From: Tolypeutes matacus
Taxonomy: Eukaryota; Chordata; Mammalia; Cingulata; Chlamyphoridae
Assembly: GCA_026826555.1 (NCBI GenBank)
Contig: JAKSZT010053887.1
Location: 67,816,239-67,880,238, forward strand
DNA: 64,000 nt
Direction: 5' to 3'
In this document: one piece after another, positions 45,405-57,000 of the stretch
Position numbering within the stretch: the first letter of the stretch is position 1
Layout: every line of letters begins with the position of its first letter
Notes under the pieces: generated by a model
What the model saw: the letters and a program-made list of their open reading frames with translations, nothing else
Database searches by the model: none
Told to the model about the DNA's origin: nothing
Made by a program: the position numbers and the translations under genes

Positions 45405-46200
45405 ACTCTCCTCCACCCATAATGTACAACAAGAAAATGTAGAGGTCCAAGAACTGAGTCCTGGAGCACGCCAATATTGAAAATGCAGAGGAACTACCAA
45501 AGGAGAAAGAAAAGCAACTAACAGATAAGAAATTCCACCAGTAGAGTATAATATTCTGTCAGCTGAGAAAAGAGTTTAGGGGAGAGATTGATCTACTATT
45601 TAAAATGCTGCTAAAACAAGTCAGATGTGGACTGATAATTAACCATTGGGCTTGGAAAAGTGGAGGCCAATTTTTGTCGACTGACAGGGACAAAGGCTTG
45701 ATTTTTCAAGAAAGAATGAGAGTATTTTATTGTAAAGGTGGTTGGAGAAATGAGAGAGTGTTTTTTTAGGGGAAACAGTTAAAGCATGTTTTTACACTGA
45801 CAATATTGTCAGAGAAAGTAGGGAAAATTGATACTACAGAAAAGAGAATTGCTGGAGTTTAAAAACAGAGTATTGAATATTGCACATGAATAGAGTAATT
45901 GCCTTGAATAGGAACATGGTCAATTCATCCATTTAAAAAGGTGGGAAGCCAAATATTAATTTAGATAGAGGTGAATTGTTAGATCTGTGGTAAATCCTTG
46001 AGAAAGCTCTTCTGACTCCTATTTTTCCCACTACGAAATAAAAAGCAAGAATATCAGCTAAACAGGAGAATGGGAAAAGTGGTGATGGAAGTTTGAGAAA
46101 AGGAAAAAAGTGTCAGTTGAGAAAAGAGTTTAGAGGAGAGATTGATCTACTATTTAAAATGCTGCTAAAAATTGTCTTGAAGAGTAGGGTAGATATGGAC
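45405..46200 (-). repeat. L2-like relic, antisense, with a 60-bp internal direct repeat
   Basis: 'gaactgagtcctggagcacg', 'aaaatgctgctaaaacaagt', 'gtggactgataattaaccat' and 'tttttcaagaaagaatgaga' follow a widespread antisense L2-like mammalian relic. A 60-bp segment, 45557-45616, is repeated at 46111-46170 with 58 of 60 bases identical. The class assignment is by memory and uncertain. Confidence 0.45.
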
Positions 46201-47937
46201 TAGGAAAATGTCATATGACTGTCAAGCAATAACAATTTAGGGTGACCATTTATCATGGTCTCCTGTTTATTACTCCAGACACATTAAATGGCAGGAATTC
46301 AGGAGATAAGTAAACAGCTCTGGATTAAACCAGATATGTGACAAAAGAACGTAAGCAAGGATATGTTGAGTTGAATTTAGTTATTAGTGCGCATTAATTT
46401 TTCCAACTTGGAAAAAATATCTGGATATTAAAGAGCTGGGATTTGATTTGTTTTACTTTGCTTTAACAGTCAATACAGATTTTACAATATTATGAAACCA
46501 ATTAATACAAAAGGAGACAGTGCAGTGCAGTGTTGTACCAAGAGAGACAGTAGAATATCATAATTTGATTATAAATTTGATATGAGAATTTAATGAAATA
46601 TATAATAATATTTTTGATGAGATTAAATCACCAATTATTTATAGTTTATTTATATGGATATTTTCCGATAAACAATCCTGTTTGTTCTATTCGCCAGAGA
46701 TATTTCTTATACCATTGCCATAAATTCTCCCGATCTGTGCACAGAGAATTGCCTTGCCTAACATTTCACCCATGACTTCATGATATACCATTAGTTGTCC
46801 CTTGCTCTTTTGATATTTCTAGCTTAATTCATTGCAGGGACATTCAGATGTTATTTCTTAATAGAGTAATAAAGGTTAGAGGGTCCTTCCCTGACTTAGC
46901 CATTCTGAAATATAAAATGTCACTTGAAGAAATTAGTGAACAAACACATTGAAGATGTATTTTTTTCTGTATACTTTAAATATACATATTTTTACACAAT
47001 ATTTTTCATTTCTTTCATTCTTGCATAGATTTTTCACTTTTGTATATTCTGTAGGAAAATTATGTGCCTAAATTAAAATATCAAAATCAATATAATTATT
47101 AACTAAAATTTCAAGGTATGTGTCAGCAAGGTTATCATTTATTTATAAATTAAAATGAATCTACCTACAAGTTAATAAAAATATAACCTGAAAATGAGAT
47201 TTTGTGGATGTTGTCAAAATGGGTTATATTAATTTTAATTAAATGTATCAAATTATAGAATATTCTGAATAACTTGAATAATATTTAGAGAATAACTAAA
47301 TAAAAATTAAATATCATTTGACATTTTAGTAGTTTATGAGGATGGAAAAAATGTATTTTATTTTTTATTTAACAGAATATTCTAACAGAGGACCTTGTGC
47401 CTTCCGATCTTCCCAGGCAATTCTATCAGTTCTGTCCTATGCCAGAATCATACCTAAGAGTGCCCTTGAGCATCATTTGTTCCCTGCTCAGTGTCCTGTG
47501 AGAGAAAGCATGTTATTCCCAGGTTCTGGTACTTGAGATATTGCCAAAGGTCTTTGTTTAGGAAGTGGAAGAAGGAAGTCAATAGGAGGGTGATAAGAAG
47601 TACAGATACAGATGAGAAGTCTCTTCATTAGTAGAGCTGAACACCACAGATCAGAAAAGGACAGAAGGCTTTTGCTCACTCCCTTTGAAAAATCAAAGTA
47701 GATTGAAACAAGTATACCTGCAGGGTAGGGCATGTCCATTATATTTCAGAGACAATAGGCATCCTTTTTACATTACAAATATTCTTTTCACTGCTGCCAA
47801 ATGCATGTAATAATTTTTCAGAGAAAAATATAAAGCCTTTTTTTGTTGTTCTTATGTCATGTTAGAAATAAGAAGCTTAAATTTGAAACATCCCATTTTA
47901 AAATGCCTCCAATATAATGGGAGGAGAGGGGGGTATG
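46201..47937. other. Unique AT-rich DNA
   Basis: No gene seen. ORFs at 46593-46775, 47336-47536 and 47488-47739 show no recognisable domain. The part 47360-47750 is richer in GC than its surroundings but I could not assign it. Confidence 0.4.
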
Positions 47938-48623
47938 CATATTAGTCAGCCAAAGGGATGCTGATGCAAAGTACCAGAAATCTGTTGGCTTTTTTATAGG
48001 GTATTTATTTGGGGTAGAAACTTACAGTCACAAGGCCCTAAGGAGTCCAACTCAAGGTACCATAAGAAGTACTTTCTCATCCAAAGTCATTGGCCACGTG
48101 TTGGAGCAAGATGGCAGGTGATGTCTGTGAGGGTTCAACCTCCCTCTTCCTCTTAAGGCTCCGTGGTCCCAGCTTCTTCCAATATCAGCTGTAGGCTAGG
48201 ATAAGTCTTGTTTCTCTCCCAGGGCTCATTTTCCTCTGGGCTCGGTTGCTCTGCTCTCTTCACAAGACCAGCTGTAAACTATCAGGCTAATGGTTCATCT
48301 CTCTTCCCAGGACCTCTGCCATGTCTAATGGAGCATTCTTTCTTTCCTCATGTATCTGCTTCTCTGTGTTCTTCTGTGAATTTATTTCCAGGACTCCAGC
48401 ATCAAAAACTCCAACTCTCTTCTCTGTCAGTGTCTCCCTACCAAGGGGGCAGGGACTCAACATCCACTGACATGGCCCTGTCAAAGCCCTAATCATAATT
48501 TAATAAAATAAAAGTGAAACCTCTTAAGTTAATACAATCTAATATGCCCAGAAGAACAGACCAGTTTACAAACATAATCCAATAACTATTTTTGGAATTC
48601 ATAAACAATGCCAAACTGCTACC
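47938..48623 (-). mobile_element. MaLR-like solo LTR, family A, antisense
   Basis: About 686 bp: starts near 'attagtcagccaaagggatg', carries 'cttacagtcacaaggcccta', 'ttggccacgtgttggagcaa', 'agtgaaacctctta' and 'ttcataaacaatgccaaact'. Both ends are altered (start lacks TG, end lacks CA). If flanks gtatg/gtata (47933-47937, 48624-48628) are the TSD, the borders are as given. The 94-aa ORF at 48208-48492 is a shadow. Confidence 0.85.
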
Positions 48624-48628
48624 GTATA

Positions 48629-49511
48629 TATGGGGGAGATGCTAATATAACTAGGAAATCCAAAGATAATATGCATGGGAGAGATAAGCTACCTGGGAAA
48701 GGTCTTTGTGAGAGTCACAATCTTACTTAGATCTTACTTGTCTATGTCATGTGTATGCTGACAAAAAGCATCATGACAGAAGAGTTATGGGACCTGCCCA
48801 GCTATACTGAGACTTGGCTTCATGAGAGCTCTGTCTATAAGCATCTTTAAAGTATTTAAACTACAGTGAAGTGTTATACTTCAAGTGTCACCCTTTTGAA
48901 AATCTGTTTACAAACTGTCAGCAGAGGGTGCTTAAAATGCTTTATTATTTATAAAATTAGGAATGGCAATTCTAAAATGAAGAGACACATGGTATGTACT
49001 TCAAAAGCATAGATCTTTACTCAGGACATTTTATGACTTCTTTTAAAACTTTCTTTTCAAAGACTTTTTAAAAAATTAATATTGGGAATGGTTTTAATCT
49101 GTAATCTTTTTATGTGAAAGCTTTTTATAAATTAATTATTGATAGGTAACCTAACCTATAAATAATAAAAATAGTTTAAAAAATGTTCTTCTTTTTATGC
49201 TTCAAACAAGTCTTTCGCAAACCCCTTCATTGATCAACTTTAGTTTTAACAAAATTTAAAAATACTTATTATTTGGTTGACATTCAGCATGATTTATCCA
49301 TCCATTGATTTAACATGAAGTTGGCCAAAACCTATAAATTAAAATGGTTCTTTTTTTACACAAGAGGATTTCTTGTGATAGTCAGACTATCTCTGTCCAA
49401 AGACATTTATTTTTAATGCCTATGGAAAATAAAACATCCTTTCTTGGTCTTTTGGGCTATGGTAGGTATCCTTATTTTCTGAGAGCTGTGCTTTCTTACA
49501 TATTTTCCATA
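48629..49511. other. Unique AT-rich DNA
   Basis: No gene or repeat recognised. Confidence 0.4.
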
Positions 49512-50908
49512 CAGGCACAGCTCATTTTATTCTTCTTTGCTTTATTGCAGTTTGAAGATAGTGAATTTCTTACAAATGGAACATTTGTGGCAACTCTACA
49601 ATGAGAAAGCCTGCTGGCACCATTTTTCCAACAGCATGTGCTCACTTCGTGTCTGTGCATCACATTTTGCTAATGCTCACAATATTTCAAAAATTTATTT
49701 ATTATTATTTGTGATCTGTGGGCTTTGAAGTTAATATTGTTTTTGGGTGCCACAAACCATGACCATATAAGAGGTCGAACTTCTGTGTGTTCTGACTGTT
49801 CCACCTACAGGCTGCTCCCTGTCTCTGTCACTCTCCTGGAACCCCCCTTTTACCTGAGACACAATAATATTGATATTAGGTCAATTAATAACCCTACAAC
49901 GGTCTCTAAGTGTTCAAGTGAATGGAAGACTCATAAGTCTCTTTAAATCAAAATCTAGAAATAATTAAGCTTAGTGAGTACATCATGTCGAAAGCCAAGG
50001 TAGGCCAAAAGCTAGGCCTCTTGCAGTTAGGCAAGTTGTGAGTGCAAAGGAAAAGTTCTTGAAGGAAATTAAAAAGTACTACTTCAGTGAATACACAAAT
50101 GATAAGAAGCCAAAACAGCCTTATTACTGATATGGAGAATGTTTTAGTGGTCTGGATAGAAGATCAAACCAGCCACAACATTCCTTTAAGCCAAAGACAG
50201 AGCAAAACCTTAACTCTCTTCAATGTTATAAAAGGCTGAGAGAGGTGAGGAAGCTGCAGAAGAAAAGTTTGAAGCTAACAGACGTTGGTTCAGGAAAGAA
50301 GCTCTCTCCATAACATAAAACTGCAAGGTGAAGCAGCAAGTGTGGATATAGAAGCTACAAGTTATCCAGAAGATCTATCTAGTGTAGGTGGCTATACTAA
50401 CCAACAGATTTTTCATGTAGATAAAGCAGTCTTCTATTGGAAAAGATGCTCTCTAAGACTTTTCACAGCTAAAGAGAATTTAATGCCTGACTTCAAAGAT
50501 TCAAAGGACAAGCTGACAATCTTACAGGAGCTAATGCAGCTGGTGACTTTAAGTTGAAGGCAATGCTCATTTACCACTCCAAAACTCCTTGGTACCTTAA
50601 GAATTATTCTAAATCTACTCTGCCTGTGCTCTAGAAATGGAACAGCAAAGCCTAGATGACAGCTCATCTGTTTATAATAGACTCTCTCAGCAAAAATAGC
50701 ATGACTCACTGAAAGCTCAGATGATGGTTAAAATTTTTTTTAGCAATAAAATAGTTTTATTGTCTTTTTAGACAAATGCTATTGTACACTACACTACATT
50801 ATAGTGTAACCATAACTTTCTATATATTCATGTGACTTGCTTTAGTGTGATATTTGCTTCATTGCAGTGGTCTGGAACTGAAACCACAATATCTCCAAGG
50901 TATGCCTG
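49512..50908 (+). mobile_element. Tigger1-type (TcMar) DNA transposon with large internal deletion
   Basis: Left terminal inverted repeat starts CAGGCACAGCTC near 49512; the right one ends GGTATGCCTG at 50908. Target dinucleotide TA at the left, TG (mutated) at the right. Inside are the typical 'cagcatgtgctcacttcgtg', 'gtcaattaataaccctacaa' and 'cagccacaacattcctttaa' segments, in sense orientation. Total 1.4 kb versus about 2.4 kb for a full Tigger1: from near 50690 the sequence jumps to the 3' end of the transposase ORF, so the catalytic core is largely missing. Ancient and immobile. Confidence 0.92.
50285..50557 (+). pseudogene. Tigger transposase remnant
   Basis: 90 codons still readable as pogo/Tigger-type transposase: HNIKLQGEAASVDIEA, YPEDL, GGYTNQQIFHVDKAVFYWKR and FKDSKDKLTILQELMQ. 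The metal-binding aspartate of the N-V-D-E-T motif is still an aspartate (HVDKA), but the neighbouring glutamate is lysine. The rest of the core is deleted. A fossil of the pogo/CENP-B-like superfamily. Confidence 0.85.
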
Positions 50909-51119
50909 TGAAGTAGAAGATTTCGCTCATCTATATGTTTGCATTTATAAAATTACATACCCCGGGAAAGAGAAAATATTTTGTGAGTTTTAAGTCTTGT
51001 ATAGAATTTAGTGGTTTAAATCTATTCATCAGAAGATAGAATATGCCTTAGGGTTCAGGATTTCATTTTTAAGCTATATGTTCCTAGATGGTAAATTTTC
51101 TATCAATATGTAACCTCTA

Positions 51120-51230
51120 TACAGGTTCTTTCCCTGCTTTCAACCCAACATATACTATAATGCCTGCTTCTAAAACAGTGCCTGGCATAGAGTGGTTCTC
51201 AGCAAATATTTTTTACATAATATTGAATAG
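51120..51230 (+). repeat. L2 3'-end fragment, sense
   Basis: 'aaaacagtgcctggcataga' followed by 'ttctcagcaaatattttt' and 'attgaatagat' is the characteristic L2 3' end. Confidence 0.7.
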
Positions 51231-52192
51231 ATAGTAAGATCAAATAAAAATTTTAATTGGCTACACCACCAAAGATACACAAAGCCTAATATCTTTTCAA
51301 AATATTTTGATCTGTATCTTCACAAAATAAGGGAAATGAAAAAATAATTAATATATTCATAATTTCTAGGCTGAAGTTCCAGATCATTTTGAAGGACTGA
51401 TGAATCAAGTAGATTATGGACTTTCTGCTTGAGATCCAACCAGAGTTTTTGAGCAGTTGTTATAGTTTCTGAAGAGATTTGGATCTAGGTGAATAAGAAG
51501 TTGAAATAATTGTTCTTGGGGCAAATTACCTTCTGTTGAAATACTTTCTTGTAGATGTGAGAACTCAACTACCTCTAGAAATTGCCTGCCATGGTACTTT
51601 CTTTCAGATAGAAAAGTAAGTATATATAGATGATTTAATCTATATCCTGATGCTTATTTTATGTTTAATTTAAATGCACAGGCCCTGCTCCCAAATTTGC
51701 AGGAACTGAAGCAGATATACCTTATATCATAATATTTAAAAGTTATAAATCCTTATACCCACACCTAGCTCTTTTTCCTATTTAAGGTACCCTTCTCCTC
51801 TGCTTTTTTTCCCTTGCCACCAGCTGATCCCTGCATATCACCGTTTTAAACCAGAGACAAAAGGGCAGCGTTTCCCTTAGGCTAGACCTATAGGATGCTG
51901 ACAGAGTTGTAAAAGCCCAGAGGGGACAAGGTAGGTGGGAAGCTGAGCACTGGGGCACAGGACTCCTTGTCAGTGACTGGACACTGCTAAATAAGGACTA
52001 ACCTGATCAGGATCCCTTGTTAGAAGGGGCAGGCAGGCTCCCCTGCCCTAATTCTTACAAAGTTAGTATGGAACTAACTTGCCTGTCAGTTCCCTGAGCA
52101 GAGAGAAGAAAGGGAGCACAGGAAGGTGGGAAACCAGTCAGCCTAGACACCTATTTTGGGTGATTGGGGTGGCCTATTTTAAACAAAGCAGC

Positions 52193-52252
52193 CTTTCTCC
52201 CTCCCTCCCTCCCTTCCTTCCTTCCTACTTTTCTTCCTTCCTTTCCTTCTCC
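52193..52252. repeat. Polypyrimidine (CCCT/CCTT)n tract
   Basis: About 60 nt almost free of purines: CTCCCTCCCTCCC then CTTCCTTCCTTCC and TTCCTTCCTTTCC. Such tracts can form triplex (H-DNA) structures. Confidence 0.9.
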
Positions 52253-53299
52253 AGTTTGGCAAGTACAGAGGTTGTGACTTTCTCTTCCCCTTTCATGCAC
52301 TGAAGTGCTCTTAGCTTTTCAGGTCTGGTCAAGGGAACCCAGGATTGTTTGGACATATTAGCTCTGTAGCACTGAGCAAGAGGGACCCTGACCTGGCTCC
52401 TGTGCTTAAGAGGACTCAACTTCAACCCTTCTCAAGCTACACACCTTCTGTGCTATGATATACTGCAGAACCTGCACCCCAATTCTAGTCCATATTTTGG
52501 ATGCCTGGCAACTGGAATTTCTGCCCACAGTGTTCCTAGTTCTTGTCCAATGTCTATAAGGGGTTCTTCCCAAGCCTGCACCATGCTTCCAGAGTATGCA
52601 TCCTTAGGTTTGCATTGAATTATCTAACTTTATGTATTATTATTTTTCTCATCCAAATGTTTAGATCAGATTTTCATTTTTTATTTTCACAGAAGTGGGG
52701 TAGTGTTCAAAGGTGAAAATAATATTTTTCATCTGCTTTTGGCAGAAAAACATAAATATGTGTATGTATATATATTCATCTTATTGTTAATTTTTGTTTA
52801 TATAGTGATTTCATGTTTATCTTATTTTTTGATAATGTTATAAAACATATTTGTGAATCTGTGAGATAGATGTTGATTTTATCTTCATTATATAATAATG
52901 TATTTTACTAGAAATTAAAGTGCCAATGATTTAAACAGTGCAGTCTATGAGTGATATTGGAAGACACATCAAGGGGGGAAAAGAAATAACTCTGTAAGAT
53001 AGAGAAGTTATTATTTTAGAAATGAATTGACATTAAACAGATGAATTCTTTTTAAAATGATCCTAGGAAAAATCTATTTAGATATTCATATACACCATTC
53101 ATATAAATAATATCTGCATGAATCAAAGATATAGGATTAATAGTAAATCATGAATAAAAAATATAGATGAAATCCTAATGTAGTATTTCAATTTTCATTA
53201 ACTACATGTGCCTTTAGATGCATGTTTATCAGCAAAACATTAAAATCTTTTCTATACCTCTTTTTAAACTGTTAAGAATAAAATATTCTGATAAGCATG

Positions 53300-53927
53300 T
53301 GTCTTAGTTTGACACAGGGATGCCAATGAAAAGTACCAGAAATGGGTTAGCTTTTATAAAGGGATTTATTTTGTGTAAAAGCTTGTAGTTCCAAGACCAT
53401 GAAATGTCCAAATCAAGGTACTATCCCAGATGCTTTCTCACCAAAGTCAGCTGCCACGTGGTGAAGCAACATGGTGGGTGATCTCTGCCCAGGTCTCTGC
53501 CTTCCGCTCCAGGCTCACCATCTCTTGAAGCCCGCTCCCAGAGCTTTCCTGAGTTCAGCTGGAAGCAATCAGGCATATGGCAGGGCTTGTTTCCTGAGCC
53601 TTGAACTACTCCATGGGCCCAGGCCCTCAGGGACCTCTTTCTGTATCTCTGTGCTATGCTAGTTCCAGACTCCAGGACGGATCTTAGCCTTTGGGCTTTT
53701 CTATTTTCCTGCAGTCCTTTCTCCCACATGGCTGGATCAATATGATGACTTCCTTTCTCTTTGTTTTTCCATTTATATTATACCTCGCAAGAAGGTGGAT
53801 ACTCAACCGGAGTCACACCTCACAGTTGTAGTCCAATCAAAAAGATCTCATACCCACAGGAATGGATTAGTTCAAAAACAAAATTTTTTGGTTTTGGGGA
53901 TTCATAAAAGAACATCAAATTGTCATA
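53300..53927 (-). mobile_element. MaLR-like solo LTR, family A, antisense
   Basis: 628 bp from 'tgtcttagtttgacacaggg' to 'catcaaattgtcata', with 'gctgccacgtggtgaagcaa' and 'acccacaggaatggattagt'. Flanks gcatg/gaggg agree in 3 of 5. The 102-aa minus-strand ORF at 53421-53729 and its plus-strand shadow are artefacts. Confidence 0.87.
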
Positions 53928-53932
53928 GAGGG

Positions 53933-54412
53933 TTTAATTTTATTTTCATTGGATCACATTGAATTAATTCTTAAAATCACCATATATTTAAACAAACTGA
54001 AAAGCAGTCACGTTCACTAATTTATTTATTTATTCATTCAACACTGTAAATCAGTCTGAAGATGAGGTAAATTATCATGTCTTAAGAGGACTGACTAGAA
54101 ATAAGAATTTGAATAGCAATCTGGTAATCTGTTAAAAATTATTTACAGTCACAATGACCAATGAATATTCAAATTAGCTTCTATTGATAGATATGTTTGC
54201 ACATCTCTCTTGTTATAGGTTATGTATCACATTGGGTATAAAATAGTTGAGAAACCGAAATTTCTTAATAAGTGAATGGAAAAGCACATTCATTTAGCTA
54301 TCATTTCTTAAAAAGATTTGGGAACCACCAAATTTTAGATGGAGGGCTAAGAATACTCCAGGGTCAGATGCATGGCATTTAAGAGAAGTTCTGAGAAGAT
54401 TGCAGCAAATAA
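53933..54412. other. Unique AT-rich DNA between two LTRs
   Basis: No gene or repeat recognised. Confidence 0.4.
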
Positions 54413-54417
54413 ATGAT

Positions 54418-55036
54418 TGTTTTAGTTTGCTAAAAGCTTCAGGGAGCATTATACCAGAAATGGGTTGGCTTTTTCACTGGGAATTTATTAGGTTAAAAGT
54501 TTACAGTTCTGAGGCTGTGAAAATGTCCAAATCAAGGCATCATCAGAGACATCTCAGCAAGTCGCAGCCGTGGGTGATCAAGCACCTGTCAGGGCATAAT
54601 GGTGACTATGCCAGTCTCTGCCTTCTGCTCCTGGCTTACTGTCTCCCTGAGATCAGCTGTGGGCAATCAAGCATATGCCTTGTCTCTCCCTCTCCTCCAG
54701 GCCTCATCTCTTTCAGCCTCTCAGGGGTCTCTTTCTGTGCCTCTGTGCTCTGCTGATTCCAGCCTTAGACCTCTGGACCTCTCTCTTAGTGTCTTGTGTT
54801 TCTTTATCGCTGCAGATGTTTTATAAGTATCTCTGAATGTTTCTCCTGTTTATAAAGTACCCCAGTAAAACAATTAAGACTCACCCTGAGTCATGCCCTA
54901 CCAAAGTGATATAATCCAAATGAATAATCCAAAATGAATCTAATCAAAAGATCTCATCTACAATAGGTTTATATGCACAAGAATGAATCAGCACTGACAT
55001 GATCTTCTGGAGACCATCCAGCTTCAAACTGCCAAA
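54418..55036 (-). mobile_element. MaLR-like solo LTR, family A, antisense
   Basis: 619 bp from 'tgttttagtttgctaaaagc' to 'ttcaaactgccaaa', TSD atgat/atgag (54413-54417, 55037-55041). Some internal segments are deleted or altered relative to 44365-45006. The 118-aa ORF at 54400-54756 comes from the LTR and is not a gene. Confidence 0.88.
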
Positions 55037-55239
55037 ATGAGTAAGCAAGAAGAGTAGACTATCTAGAGAGAAAGAATACACATGGTAGATTCAAAGTGAG
55101 TTCAGTTTCTTGGCCAGTCAAGGAAAGCAGGGATTGGATTTTCAAATATGTGGCTCTGTGTGACACTGACAGGTAACCTGATACAACTTTTATACCTGAA
55201 CAATTTGGTGTAAACCAGATGGCTCCCAAAGCACATTCA

Positions 55240-55345
55240 TTCATTTTGTCATTCTTTCAATCAATAAACATGGACTGTTTAATGTAGGCTTCATATTGAA
55301 CTGGAACCTGCCCTCAAGCTGCAGAGCTCAAAGTGAATTTTAGCC
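55240..55345 (-). repeat. L2 3'-end fragment, antisense
   Basis: 'cattcattcattttgtcatt', 'cttcatattgaactggaacc' and 'ctgccctcaagctgcagagc' match the antisense L2 3' region. Confidence 0.55.
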
Positions 55346-55354
55346 AAGAGTTGG

Positions 55355-55580
55355 AATAATGTAAAGATAAAGAGCTCTGGAGTCAGATTGCCTGGGTCAA
55401 ATTAAGGATCCATCACTTACTAGATATGTAACCTTGAGCAATTAAATTTGTTTGAGTCTGTATATCTCAATATCCTCATCTGCAAAATGGGAATGAAAAC
55501 TAGAGCATTTGAATACTCATTTGAATACTCATGAGTATTCGAAGGACTAATGTTTGCCAAGTGCTTTGTATTTGATACAA
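55355..55580 (+). repeat. MIR SINE, nearly full length, sense
   Basis: Good MIR: 'agctctggagtcagattgcc', 'tgggtcaaatt', 'cacttactagatatgtaacc', 'ttgagcaattaaatttg', 'tcatctgcaaaatgggaatg' and 'gccaagtgctttgta'. A 12-bp tandem duplication and an 18-bp palindrome (55523-55540) have arisen in its 3' part. Confidence 0.85.
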
Positions 55581-55605
55581 TAACTGAGGCTTACAGGGAT
55601 ACTGA

Positions 55606-56138
55606 TGTTGCTGGAGGTGGGTTTCCAGGTTATTGGCTATGTCACAAGAAAGAATTCAAAGCCATGCTAGGTTAAGCAGGTAAGTGAAGGGTTTATTGAG
55701 AAATGAGAGAAAGAGAGATTACACACTTGAGATTTGATTGTGGGTATTTTCTAGGACAAGGTGCACACTGGGGCTGAGGCTGTAGTCTTATTTAAGGCTG
55801 GCCTCTCCCACTCGTCTTCCTTCTTCTACGTAAATGAAGGCTAGTGAGTTACAACATTCTCATTGGTTCTCAGTATGTAGAAGAAGGATTGGAAACAGCA
55901 TTTTCATTGGTTCTGAATGTCTGCCAGCCTGAGTGGGGGTCATGGGAGGGGGAAGAATGGGCTTCTCATTATCTATTTTCTTCAGGTATTCAGCCTTGGG
56001 CAATTGACTCCTCCCTTGCTGGCAGGCAAAGATGGGTGCCAGTGAGCAGGAGTTTTACTCAGAACTGTTTGTCCTTATTGCTCTAGTGCTTTCCTAGGGC
56101 ACTTTTTTTCACTCAGGGCCCTGTTTTAACCTGCTTCA
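55606..56138 (-). mobile_element. ERV1-like solo LTR (first of two), antisense
   Basis: 533 bp with LTR borders TG...CA and a 4-bp TSD ctga/ctaa (55602-55605, 56139-56142), the size typical of gammaretrovirus-like (ERV1) integration. On the minus strand it holds a TATA-like TTAAATAAGA (near 55790) and an AATAAACCCTTCACTTAC poly(A) region (55685-55705). Related at both ends to the LTR at 56234-56838 but clearly a different subfamily. No viral genes attached. Confidence 0.75.
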
Positions 56139-56203
56139 CTAACATGATGAGACAGGATCTGAAAGAGAAGCCTTTCATCCAGTTTCCACAGTCATGCCCC
56201 TGT

Positions 56204-57000
56204 CTTAATTTGCTAGGCTTTGATGGCAAATACTGTTACCGGATTTTGTCTAGGTTCTTTGACTATGCTGTAGAAATTAATTTCAAGAGCACATCAGGTT
56301 AGTTAGGCCAGTAGTTTATTAAAGTAAGGAGGGAAGAGAAATGGGAGAAAATAACAGATCATGGGTCCCTGGTAGAGAGTAAGTGGTTGAGGAGTGATAA
56401 AGAAGGCTGGTTTATAGACTACAATTTCCCATTATAGATTATAAATGCCCAGGTTTTACTCATGTGTTGATCCATGCAGGGGGGACACAGCAAGAGCAGG
56501 GCGCAGAAGCCAAGAGGAAATGAGAGAGTTATTCGACCTTTGTGCCTGATTTTTAAACCATTCATTATTCTACCCCTTTGCTAATGGAATGGGAGGAGTC
56601 CCAGCTGTTTGTTGTTTTGATTGGTTACCCCACCCATCAATCCCCCAGGTGGGCCCAATGATAATGTCCCTGGAGAATATCCAGGGCTTCTCTTGGCTTC
56701 CAGAAGGAATCTCATTCTGGGTGGCAGAAATCTCGTGATGGTCTTCCAGCAGTCATCTTGGTGGTATCAATATCCACGTGGATTTCTTGCCAGGTTCCAG
56801 ACCCAACTATTGATCTCCTGTTTTATTACCCTGCTTCAATACCACATAAGGGGTTGACTTAAACAACAAGAATTACTGTCACACAGTTTCAGTGGCCAGA
56901 AGTCCAAAATCAAGGCATCAGCAAGGCAGTGCCTTCTCCCACATGTCTGTAACTTTCTGGTGCTGACTTGCCACAAGCCTTGGGGTTCCTATAATTAATT
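56204..57000 (-). mobile_element. MaLR/MLT1-type LTR fragment, antisense, split by an ERV1-like LTR
   Basis: Left piece 56204-56233 ('gtcttaatttgctaggcttt') joins across the insertion to 56839-57000 ('cacataaggggttgacttaa', 'tcacacagtttcagtggcca', 'gaagtccaaaatcaaggcat'). Together these read as antisense MLT1-type LTR sequence. Ends near the 'ccttggggttcc' at 56976-56987. Confidence 0.7.
56234..56838 (-). mobile_element. ERV1-like solo LTR (second), antisense, inside an MLT1-type LTR
   Basis: 605 bp from 'tgttaccggattttgtctag' to 'ttaccctgcttca', perfect 4-bp TSD atac at 56230-56233 and 56839-56842. Excision of LTR plus one TSD restores an unbroken MLT1-type reading across the site, which confirms the borders. 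Minus-strand poly(A) signal near 56318. Solo LTR, no internal genes. Confidence 0.82.

Larger units (their letters stand above)
50909..53294. other. Unique DNA with an L2 relic and a pyrimidine tract
   Basis: 51700-52620 is richer in GC than the surroundings and could be an undiagnosed old LTR, but I could not match it. Other parts are AT-rich unique DNA. ORFs at 52079-52303 and 52225-52425 straddle a simple repeat and are not credible. Confidence 0.4.

Noticed and set aside
53421..53729. 102-codon minus-strand ORF
   Set aside because: Within a solo LTR; sister LTR copies show stops at the same place.
55606..56838. A short provirus with two LTRs
   Set aside because: The two LTRs are different, only 95 bp apart, each has its own TSD, and no primer-binding site or viral genes lie between.
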